This document shows, one piece after another, positions 23,701 to 35,700 of a stretch of 64,000 nucleotides of DNA. This DNA comes from Notospermus geniculatus (Eukaryota > Nemertea > Pilidiophora > Heteronemertea > Lineidae). The notes under the pieces are model-generated. The model searched no databases, was not told the origin of the DNA, and saw only the letters and a list, made by a program, of their open reading frames with translations. The translations under genes and the position numbers were made by a program. The stretch spans positions 18,772-82,771 of the forward strand of contig NMRB01000048.1 in assembly GCA_002633025.1 (NCBI GenBank), given 5' to 3'. Positions within the stretch are counted from its first letter, which is position 1, and each line of letters begins with the position of its first letter.

Positions 23701-26700
23701 CGTCAGAGTTGCAACGGAAAAAGCCAAGGGTTGAAATATATGACCCCACATTCCACAATGTGTATAGACAATGCATATCTTTCAACATAGTCCATCAGTT
23801 TCAAGAAACATCAATTCATATCCTCACCTGCACTCAGTTTTGCACTACCAAGTTCAGTGTAGTGCGCAGTACAGCTGGTGGCTGATATTCATAAAAGCTA
23901 GCAAATGCTTTTACTTCAAGTTTTGTAGTGCATTTACATTTGGCCTCGCTGTGCAAATCTAAAAGATAATGTATCATCAATTGTTTGAGACTCTATTTTC
24001 GCGACCGCCCCTCGCGCAGTACAGAAGAGCGGCAAAGTTCCTGATGGAACATGATGCTGAGGATGATGATGATGATGATGACTTCATTGTTTACATTCAA
24101 TGTTTGTAAACATGGATGTTTACATTATATTATTTTGGACTTTTGGGACATGCCAACCCACCAAAATGAATACTTTTGGAATCAACAGAATTTCTAGAAG
24201 GGCATGCCACCAACAAATTACTCATAAGACAAAGAAAGGCTGGACATAAACAAACAAAATGTAAATAAACAATGNTACGATATTGGCTCTTTTTGTAACG
24301 GTTTGACCTATTGCTTTGAAACTTTGCACATATCTACATGTACCTCTAGGCTGTAACAACTCAGATGAATTTTCGGCAAAATCTGATTCTTGACTTTGTC
24401 TCTAGGGGGCCAAACTGCCTCAAGCCAAGCGGGCACAGTGCCATTGGCACTATTTTTATGAATACCAGCCATTACTTCAAACACGCTCCCTCTGATTCTT
24501 CAAGAATGTGCTGCCTGTAATCATCAAAGGGCATGCCCTCAGTTTACATTTAATGTACAAATTGAAGAGTGGCTTCTAATTTTAATTTGTTATCTATTTT
24601 AATATGTGACCCTCCACAGCAAAACCAGTCGCATGACACTCTAAGCTTGGCATTTGGAGACCAAATGATTGTCACTTTCAATATTTTCTGTCTGTTATGA
24701 AATCTGAAATAATCTATTTCTTCCATTCTCTCCTGGTGTTACCTAGGTTCGTTGCGGCTCACCTTCTGAGCGACATGCGACTGGTTTTGCTGTGGAGGGT
24801 CACATAAGGCAATTTTCCTATTACGTCCACTTGTCGCCCGACAGATACACAAGTTTTCACTACTTTTCTGACGCGGAATGTTTCCATCCTCTCTTTTTAG
24901 GATGAACAGGGTGCTGAAGAGAGCTTTAAACATAAAGGAGAAATGTACAAAGTGGGTGATTTCGTCTATCTGGAGCCTCGGTGAGTGGTCTTAACAACCT
25001 TGACAACAAAACGATCAGTTTGACAAAACCACCACGATTTTATCATGTGTTCAGTTGATTTTAGAAGCGGGACTGACCACGAACGCTGATTGCCCATGAC
25101 TCAAAAAGTAACGGGCATGAAATAATAACAGGTTTCTAAGGAGAAAGACATTGCTTCCTACTGGACTCGAACCCACAGACCCTTGCATAAGGCATCAATC
25201 GCCAGCACTCAGGGGCAGCACGCCTTAACCACTATGCCAAATCCCCATCTTCAAAAAAGATGGTTCAATTCAATGACCCATGTTTAAACGAGGCGTCTAT
25301 CAGTACGCTGCGAGTAGTCCAAACAATATCTGAACCCAAACAGTTTTATGTTATACAAGGGGTCACATATAAAGCAGATAAAATTAAAGAACATGAAATA
25401 GAAACGGGTTTCTAAGGTGAAAGACATAGCTTCCTACCAGATTCGAACCCACGGACCCTCGCATGAGGCATCAATCGCCCAGCACTCAGGGGCAGCACGC
25501 CTTAACCACTATGCCAAATCCCCATCTTCAAAAAAGATGGTTCAATTCAATGACCCATGTTTAAACGAGGCGTCCATCAGTACCCTGCGAGTACCGGGTA
25601 GTCCAAACAATCTCCGAACCCAAACAGTTTTATGTTGTGCAAGGGTCACATATAAAGGAGATACAGATAAAGAACATGAAATAGAAATCGGGTTTCTAAG
25701 GTGAAAGACATAGCTTCCTACCAGAATCGAACCCACGGACCTTCGCATTAGGCATCAATGGCCAGCACTAAGGGGCAGCACGCCTTAACCACTAGGCCAA
25801 ATCCCCATCTTCAAAAAAGATGGTTCAATGACCTGTGTTAAACGAGGCGTCCATCAGTACTCTTGGAGTAGTCCAAACAATCTCCGAACCCAAACAGTTT
25901 TATGTAAAAAAAGTAACCATGTTACAGTACAGGTCACAATTGACATCCCTAAATTCATGTAAGTCACTCGTAACTTATGCAACAACTCACGAGCTATGTT
26001 ACGCGTAACTTACGAGATGAGTTATGCGGTGAGTTACACGAATTACAAGGCGAGTTATGCGATTTTGGCGAGTTACGCGGTGAGTTACGTGAAACCAAAG
26101 CCGGGAGTTGCACGTAACTTACGAGTAACTTACGCGAAGCCGTAGGGATGTCAATTGTGACCTGTACTGTAAATCGTTTTTCAGGGACAAGAAATTGATT
26201 GAACCCCACATAATCTGTATTGAGAGGCTGTGGAAAGATAAGAACGGGGAACCGATGGTCTACGGGAGCTGGTTCTACAGACCTAATGAAACATATCACG
26301 TGGCCACCAGGAAGTTCTTGGAGAAGGTAAAGTACTCTTGTATAATCAGTCTGTGGCTGGGCAATAGTGCCAAGGCTAGGACCACACGGCCCCCAATGGA
26401 GGTACAGAGGCCACAACTCAGACAACAGGCCCCAACACAGACACAAAGGCCCCAACAAAGATACACTGGCCCCAATAGAGCTTGTGCAGATGACGTCATC
26501 ACAGAAAAATTTGCCATCTTGACGGTCAAATTGAATCAAATGATGCCGTCGTCCCACGTGGCACACTTTGTCGTCGGTGCAAGTGAATTCAACCCATGAC
26601 GTGGTCTACACGTGGCGCACTTTGTCGTCGACATTAGCATGGTGGACTGCCGGTCAAAAGTGACCTTCATAATGAGCCACTGCACAAGCTCTATAGAAAT

Positions 26701-29700
26701 ACACAGGCCCCAACAGAAATACACAGACCCCCCAAAGTGACACACAGGCCCCAACACCAGATGGTCAGGCCCCAATAGAAATATGCAGGCTCAACAGAGG
26801 CACACAAGCCCCAGCAGAGACAGCCAGGCCCAACAGAGACACACATGTCCCAACAAAGATGCACAGGGTGTACCTACCTCTGGGCTCCTGGTGATGGCAA
26901 GAGGCGGCAGCCACATCCGAACACAAGAACAATGGCAAAAGTACAGCAGACTGGCTGTCCTCGGTTTTAGAACTCCTCAACCTCAGCACCAGGATTCAAT
27001 CCTGTAACCAGGCCCGTAGCTAGCATAGGGACGGGGGCATGTGCCCCTCCCCCCCCNTCCCTATGCTAGCTATGGGCTAGCACAGGGTTATTGGCAAAAA
27101 AGATTTTTTTCAGCAAAATCAAATGGGATAAAAGGTCATTATTGTTCATGTCTCAGAGTGCAGGAACTTGTCCTCAAATCGCGTCTCAGAACTTCTAATT
27201 TTCAAAATTCTTCTGGGGGAGGTCCCCCAGATCCCCCACAAAACCGGCCGCTTCGGCGCGGGAAGGTGAAGTCCACGTTCGTGGAGCTCATCTGCTTAAA
27301 ATGCCCCCCAGCGATAAAAAGCTAGCTACGGCCCTGGTAACTCTACTGTTTTCTCTTGTAGGAGGTATTTAAAGGTGATTTTTACGACAGTTCCCCTCTG
27401 ACCAAAGTCCTCGGGAGATGCTTCGTCATGTCTGTCAAGGATTACTACAAGATGAAACCAGAAGGGTTCGAAGCTAAGGATGTTTTTGTCTGTGAATCAA
27501 GATACTCAATCAAACAGAAGGCATTTAAGAAAATCAAGGTATGTCAGAAAAAAATGGGCCGGTTCCTGATTCAGTTGCTGTTTCTCTGTAAACCATGCCA
27601 AGAAACATTCCAATTTTTGTGAAACTTGTAATGTTAACCATGGTCAACAGGATAGACTTCTTGACTGTGATAAATTTGTTAACTATAAAGTTAGCCTGGT
27701 GGTGTAGTGGTTCAGGTCTCCGACTAGCGATCAGAGGGTTTCGAATCCCACTGGACGTGAGACTTTGGGCAAGTCTCTTTGCCTCACTGCCCTCTCTCCA
27801 CCCAGGTGTATACTGTAAAGCAAGATAATTTCGCGGCTGGAAATTTTCGCGAATCAAGAATTATAGACATATTCGCTGCAGGATATTTTCGCGAGTCTCT
27901 GCCATTTTTTCAGTTTTTTTTTCACGGACCATATTTATCACTTGGGTGTATTTATATTCGTGACATGAAATTTTCGTGACTCATACACTCTCGTGAAATT
28001 CGCGAAAATTTCCTGCACGCGAAATTTTCCTGCTTTACAGTAAATGGGTACCGGTTGGAAATGCTCGACTGTAGCGCTGAATGAGCAGCTCACCTGAGTT
28101 CTACTGAAAGGTTTCAGGGCAGAATGGGGTCGGATGAGAACCTCTACCGTAGTTAATATCAGACTATAAATCAAAACTTTAACTTTATAAATTTGTTAAC
28201 TATGGTCAACTTGATAAAATATCAAGTTTTTTTTTGAGACAGCAGAAAGTACATGTCCTCTTTGTGCAATCATTCCAAGAAAAGTGAATGTATCTCCTAC
28301 AACATTAATTTGACAGAAGTCAAATATACTGTGAAATAGTTGAATAGTTTTCCTGAATTGTCTCCTCTTGTTAAAGGTATGGCAGATGCCCAGAAATGAC
28401 GTCAGGTTAGTCAGTCGCGACCAGCCCCTGATACCTGTACGCGTGGCGTCGGTTTTTGCCAACAGCCGAATGGACAAGGAGGGTGAGATTATCGAAGATG
28501 ACGACGGCCTACCACCAATCCTGGACAAACAGCGGGACACGGTGATCGTGGAGAAAAAGGAGGATACGCCAGATGACGGGTGCACGTATTACGAACAAAT
28601 CGTCTTACCCCAGGGTTCTTACAAACTCGGCGACAGCGTCTACGTGCGATCGCAGAGCAACAGGCCGTTTATCTCAAGAATCGACAAACTTTGGACCGAT
28701 AAGGCTGGGAATACGTACTTTCACGGACCGTGGTTCATGCAGCCAACAGATGTGGAACATGCACCTACGAGGCTGTTTTATAAGAGGGAGGTGTTCCGTA
28801 GCTCCATTGAGAGTACAACTCCCATTTTGGCTGTCATGGGAAAGTGCATGGTACTGCCATACAAAGACTACTGCACCAGTAAGTACATCCACACCTGCCC
28901 CTAAGTGGGTATTCAACATAGAGCACAAAAAACGACACACAAAATGATAGGAACATAAAGTCGACTCCAAATCTCGCAAATTTTCGACCCCAACTGGGGT
29001 CTTCCTCAGGCACATTCTAGTAGAGATCCAAGGAATGAATGAGATGGATCCAAAAGGGATAGAAGTTGTAATAGAGAAACCCTGAAAAAACAGGGAGGTG
29101 CGAAAAATTTAGGTTGAATAGATACTAGAACTCATTGTTAGGAGCTGGAGCTGGAGCTGATCACAAAAAAGTGGCTCTAGGTGGGCCAATAGTCTGGGTT
29201 TAATAGCAAGTTGGCACAATAAAACATCAGTGCTTGTCACTTCTAAGGTTCGAGTGTGATCTTCAGACATGACGTTTTTGACAGCCCAGTTTTCTTCGGG
29301 TTCTCCGGTTTCCTCCTGCTGTACATTTATTTGCCGATATTGTCTGTAAGAGCTGAAAATGCCATATTTGGTACTTGGACGTTGGGTGTCTATTCGATAT
29401 TTTACGGTATGTCCAGGATTTCATAATATAAGGTATGGTACTTTTTCCCAGGTCGCCCGATCGAATACAACGAAACCGATATCTTCTTGTGCGAATCAAA
29501 GTATCTCGACCAGGAGAGGTCAATCAGGAAAATATCAAAAGGACTCAAGGTAAGTCAAAAAAAATTAAAAACAGAGATTTTCCCTTGAGGAATGAGATTT
29601 TGGTTTGCATTCTTAGGGCAATTTCTGTCTAAATCTGCCTTTTGTTAATTTCTTTTGGAGAAGTAGCCCAGATACATGTAATATGATTCATCAACCTAGT

Positions 29701-32700
29701 GATTGGTTCAGGTAGTCTTTGGTTCAAAGCTCACAAGCCCATTTTCGCTATCTATAGATGATTCTCGAATTCGCAGATCTGCGCACTTTCGCCGAAATCG
29801 CAACCACAACCTTGATCTGAAACCAGCTGACAGGATGCAATCCATGATTCAGCAATGGTCGACTCTGATACAACGTCGTCGAAGTCACTGTCATGCGGTT
29901 CTCTGTGTCATGTCATTCAGTTTCAGACCGAGGTTATGGTTGCAATTTTGGCGGAAGTGCGCAGATCTTTCTCGTTTACGTCAATTTGAGAATTGTCTAT
30001 TGAGTGTGATATTACTCTCCAATGGTGAAAGGCAGCATTGCTACTCAGAATCAGTAGGAGCATGGTAGCTCCACTCAACACTCCAGTGTACTCAGTGGTA
30101 CATAATACCAAGAATATACAGGGTGGTCCAAAAAAAACGGACAAGCATACTTCCACCACCCTCAGTCCCAAACCACTGGTATGAATGGATAGAGAATCTT
30201 TCTAGAAGAAAAATAAGACCAAGATACCTCGATTCGGTCCAGTAGTTTTACCTCCAGAGCCATTTTTGTGAAGCAAAGTCAGTGGTCCTTAATAACTAAC
30301 TTACCGGTGAACCGCGAATTCAGCATGATAGATAAAGGGGATTAGTTGTTATGCAACAATGCTCAAGTTTCATTTTCATGTTCTTCATGTATGTGTACCG
30401 TACTTCATTTTTTGTTTGACCTTTCCACAGGATAATCCTTTTGTCAATTACAAGGCGACGCTGTTGTGTATGCTGTTGATTGTTCTTTATGGAACAATTC
30501 ACCTAACACCTCGACCCTGCTTCACAAAATAGGGTCTGCAGCTCGAGCCACTGGACCGAATCCGGATATCTTGGTGTCGTTTTTCTTCTAGAAAGATTTT
30601 CCATCCATTGCTATCAGTAGTTTTGGGTTCTGGGTGGTGGAAGTATGCTTGTCCGTTTTTTTTGGACCACCCTGTATAAGTACCAAGAATGTACAACTCC
30701 AAATATGTGCCAAAAGTGAGTTTACTAATTTGCCTCTGGTGACCCTGTAACCGAAGGGATCTTAATTTGCGAAGGATTATTGTGTAGAGAAGATCATTAC
30801 GAACAAAATGACACCTCCCATAGTTATATGCACTCAGAAATAACCGAGCTACAGAGCAGTTTTGAATGGACCATATTTTCGACAAATTGATATCGTACTT
30901 GATCTCTGGGTCGGGCACTCTGACCTAAACAACAAATCCATGGTTTCACCAAAATCAAAAAAAAATTGTATGCCAGTAATATGTCTGTAACTTTACATAA
31001 GAATATTGACGATATTCTAAATAATACAATTCAGTCAACAACCGTTAAATCTAAACATTGGTTATTTAATTAGAATGCCTATAATTACCGTACGCCCTCT
31101 ATTTTCAGAAAAAGTAACTTAATGCCCACTCTTTTGATTGATTACTGAGTTGTACATTCTTGGTACTTATATATTCTTGATAATACCGGTAGACCTATTA
31201 CTTCAGTTGACCATATTCCCGCTGATTGCAAGTCAAGATGTGCCTTTTATAATTGAAGGGCCTCATACCTCTGATGATTTGTATCCGTGTTGAATATCTT
31301 ATGTTGCATTCGAGATCAAAGTGTTTCTGGTGTTGGTCTTGCTTTGGTCCTGTGTCATCAGTTCATTGTCATTTATTTATGTCTCTGTTGTTTAACTCAT
31401 TCAGAACTGGTGTTGACATTCTTGCCTCTTGAGAAGTAACTAAAAAAAATTGAAGGATATTTGAAAGAATACCCTTTGAATGAGTGCGGGTTTCTCCGGG
31501 CCCTCCTGTTTCCTCCTGCTGTATATTTATCTGAGAGATCCAAGAATTTCAGTCCATGTTGATTTCGTACCGATTTTTGTGTTGCATGAAGTTTTATGGT
31601 TGTCCTCTTCAATTCCGTGTTTGTGGTGTGTTTGGTGCTAAGGTTGTAATATCGTGGTTGTCCGTGGTCTACATGGTGTGGTATCTAAAACTCCCCTGCT
31701 ATCCTGATAATTTTTTCCTTTTTTCTTATTTACCCAGGGGGAATTGTTGGTAAGGTTTTGAAAAAGACATCAAATCAAACTGTTTGGATATTCTCTGAGA
31801 TTGACATCTTGGCAATGAAAATGTCCCTCATACATATAGCTTAAGATTGATTCCATTTTAATTTCGTGGAAATTCATGTCATTTTAGCGATGGTGTTCAG
31901 TTGACCTTGCATCCAGCTCGAATCTTGAGTTTCTTTTGCTAAGGTTCTGCATGTTTTGAAATTTTGTTGGAGAACATCACATGAATCAGTCACCAAATCA
32001 AACTAACAGATATCCATCCAACATGGAGCACAAAAAACGACACACAAAATGATAGTATAAAACATAAAGTTGTCTCCGAATTTCGGAAATTTTTGTCCCC
32101 AACCGGGGTCTTCCTCAGGCACTTTCTAGTAGAGATCCCAGAAGTGAATCACTTTCTAGTAGAGATCCCAGAAGTGAATCTCTTTCTAGTAGAGATCCCA
32201 GAAGTGAATCACTTTCTAGTAAAGATCCCAGAAGTGAATCACTTTCTCGTAGCGATCCCAGAAGTGAATCACTTTCTAGTAGAGATCCCAGAAGTGAATC
32301 ACTTTCTAGTAGAGATCCCAGAAGTGAATCACTTTCTAGTAGAGATTCCAGAAGTGAATCACTTTCTAGTAGCGATCCCAGAAGTGGATCACTTTCTAGT
32401 AGAGATTCCAGAAGTGAAATTCTGGAATCTCTACTAGAAAGTGCCTGAGGAAGACCCCGGTTGGGGTCGAAGATTTACGAAATTCGGAGATGACTTTTTG
32501 TTTACTATCAAATCAAACTAACAGGTTGAGAATAGTTTTAATAGTGAATACTGCTTTAGTCAGTCAAATTTTTCATTCCAGCGATTCCAACTTTCCCCAC
32601 GCGTCTGTGACGATGAGATTTACTTCTTCAGGAAGCCGATTACGCCAAAGAAGGTAGGACGTTGTAGTCAGAGATAGCTGCTAACAAATTTTATTTCAGT

Positions 32701-35700
32701 TCACCTGGAGTTATCTCTAGCGTAGCGTGAACTGCCGTGGGCTTAACTCAAACTGATGGGGTGACGCCAAAATAGCATGAACATCATGTTAGTGCCGAAT
32801 GCTGTTGTGAACGACTGGGCCAAGTTTAACGGTACTTGAGGTTCAAAGATTGAAACAGGGTGTGTGACCCCTGAGAATGGCAAGTCGAATATTCTGACGT
32901 GTTGATCTTGCATTAACACTTAAGCTATGTTTACCTGACACGCGGTAAGCTGAATGCGGATAGCAGAAAAAGAACATGGTATACGGAACGTGGTAAATAT
33001 TCCGCGTGTTCCATTTGTCTGCACACGGTATCACTTCTGGTTTTGTCCGGTTTGGTCTGTCCTTGCCCAATCACGGGGTCTGTAGTGCCACGGAAAAATC
33101 GCTACATCGAGTGATCGGTCTTTCGCGTTCCGCCTATCCACGTTCCGCGAAACGCTTACCGCGTGCAGATAAATGGATGAATGGAAATGGCTTGGAGCGA
33201 ACAGATGTCTGTTCCGTGTTCCATTTCCGCTATCCGCATTCCGCTTACCGCGTGTCAGGTAAACCAGGGTTCTCCACTAAACCGCAGGGTTGATCTCAGC
33301 GCCCGATCTAAAAATCCGCCACCCGGTCGAAAAAAATTGCCGCCCGGTCAAAATTATTCACTTTAAATAACACTGAGGTTTTCCAAGCACCGACAGGAGC
33401 TAGGTTCGTGTTTCAGAATGCCAGGAAATCGCATTTCAGGGCTTCTAGATTGCAGATTTTTCTGGGGGAGGCCTCCGGATCCCCCTGAGGACGCGCGTAC
33501 GGCAGCGGCTTCCGATATCAGTAACCGTGTGACGTCACCATCGCCCGGTCTGTTTCAAACCCTGTGGAGAACCCTGGGTAAACGTAGCTTTATCTACCCC
33601 AGTTGAGAAGATATTTTCTCCAACGCCCGGCCTTTAGAACCAAAGAGAAGCTGCCTAAACCATTATATTTGAATTTGCAGTTTTATACTCTTGCATTCTT
33701 AATTGAAGAAGGAATGGGAATGGTATGACATGCGTTGAACGCTTTTTGATCTAGGTGCTTGTACATTGCTGTTTGGCGGCAACTGGTGATAGGTTTTTTA
33801 TTGGACATCCTGGTGGAACTGTGCTTGAACCTTTTATGATGGTGGGAAAGTCTGTCGGTTACCGTTTATTAACTTTTGGAGGCAATAGAATACAGTGTGA
33901 TATATCAAACAAACATTTGTTATCTGGCATTCCAAGCAAATTACGAACTGTAGCCCAATTGTTTACAGGGCTGTTTAACGTAATGGCGTGCTGGGCACTC
34001 ATGCACTACAGAACATGCAGTGCAGGCATGCACTATAACACATGCAGTGCAGTCATGCACTACACCATTCGCGTGACTTCTGAGGAGCCTGATAGCCCAG
34101 TGGTTATCACGTCCGCTTAGCAAGCGGCAGGTCCCGGTGTAACGTTTTTCAGTGAGGCCCATGTGCCAGTGTGACAATACAATAGGTTGACAGAATAAGC
34201 GGTGACTTGACAATGGGTGACACACAGACAAACAGTGAGTCTGTTGCCCAGTGTGTTATGAACAATGGAAATCACACAGATAAATGGTCACACTGAAAAA
34301 CATTACACCGGGTTCGAATCCAGCCCGGACCGAATGGGATTTCATTATCGGCTCTTCAGTCCGTCGCATGGGACAGTAAGCCGTGGTGCCTTGTACCTTG
34401 TGTCTTTGCAAGGGCAAGTAAAATACCCCATCCAAGTGAGGAACTTGAGTAGCTTGTGATGGCCTCCTCCATACTTACCAGGGCCAATAATGCTATAGTA
34501 TCTGCCCTGATGGAAAAATGAAATACATGTACAAATACTTCCATTCCATCCATCCCACACTGACTCAAAAAGTATTTGGCGTTTCAACTGCTGACCACAG
34601 CATTGACAAAAATGACAGTACGTGGTAATTCCTCTGACCTATGCAGTTCATCTAATCATAAAAGGTACGGTATCGCACAGTTCCACTCTGGTGTGGATTT
34701 CTTGACTAACCCCCAGAAAGGAGAGAAAGTGCAAGACTTGACAATCAGCTGAGTGGCACCAGGAATTTATAACTTGCTGCATGATAATGTGAAAATATAA
34801 GCTGCTGTGTACCGCAGCTGCCAGCATCCATTGGAGTGCATCCTATTCTGAGACCTGATGTTATTTCTGAGAAACTTTGGGGCATAAAGGCCTCTGCAAA
34901 CTTGTGCGTTTCACAAATTGTCCAGCAGAAAATTCTTTGTTATTTTCCGCTGCACTGCCTCCATACAGTGGGTGCACCTGAAAATTGTGCCACAATCAGG
35001 ACTTGTGTATGGAGGACTTAACTCTTTGACGCTGCGTAAAATTTTCTGTTGCAAACGCGTGCAACATACCTACATTGTAAAATCTGAAAAAGAGCGATTT
35101 TCAAACATAAAAATTGACAACTAACGTTGCTCAAAACTACTTTTATTGTACATGTACATCAGCTTGAAGCTCTTGATTTCTTCTTTCCTTTGGTGCATAG
35201 CAATCCACAAAATATACCAAAAAGTCACACTTCCAATGAAAAGTTACCGTAAGTTTAGCCACCTCGTCCGGAAATGGAATAATTGGCAGGAACCAATTTT
35301 TGCAAAGAATTCACTAAATTATCAAAACTTCTCCTATTTCTCATTTTCACACTTGGAAATCACAAAAGAAAGCATCAATCGGTAGATTGCGGAAAAGATC
35401 GAGAACTTCCGCGCCATCTTTACACTACGAAACTTACCACAACTTTCCGTGATCAACACCCTACAAAAGTGACACCCACGCCATCGAAAGTACTCAAACT
35501 GAATGATTAGTGTTCTCAGACTACTGTAGATGGCGCCTCGGTAGCGTGCGTGAGGATCGTTAGCTGTAGGAAGTTTCTATTGAAAGTTTACTGTCGAACT
35601 GAGTAGACTCAGTGTGCCAACCGAGTAAACTCGGTGCGCAGCGTCAAAGAGTTAAAAGTAGCCCAATTTAAAATTCACTTGAAAAATATTTCGAATTTGA

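Noticed and set aside
25994-26566. 190-codon minus-strand ORF
   Set aside because: Runs through a MITE and the CACAGGCCCC tandem repeat, antisense to PBRM1 exon 26185-26326; no domain seen.
32121-32420. CRISPR-like array
   Set aside because: Units are contiguous with no unique spacers, and the genome is eukaryotic.
32093-32437. 114-codon ORF with a repeated ten-residue unit
   Set aside because: It is the translation of a 30-bp tandem repeat inside a palindrome; the unit length is a multiple of three, so the frame stays open by chance.
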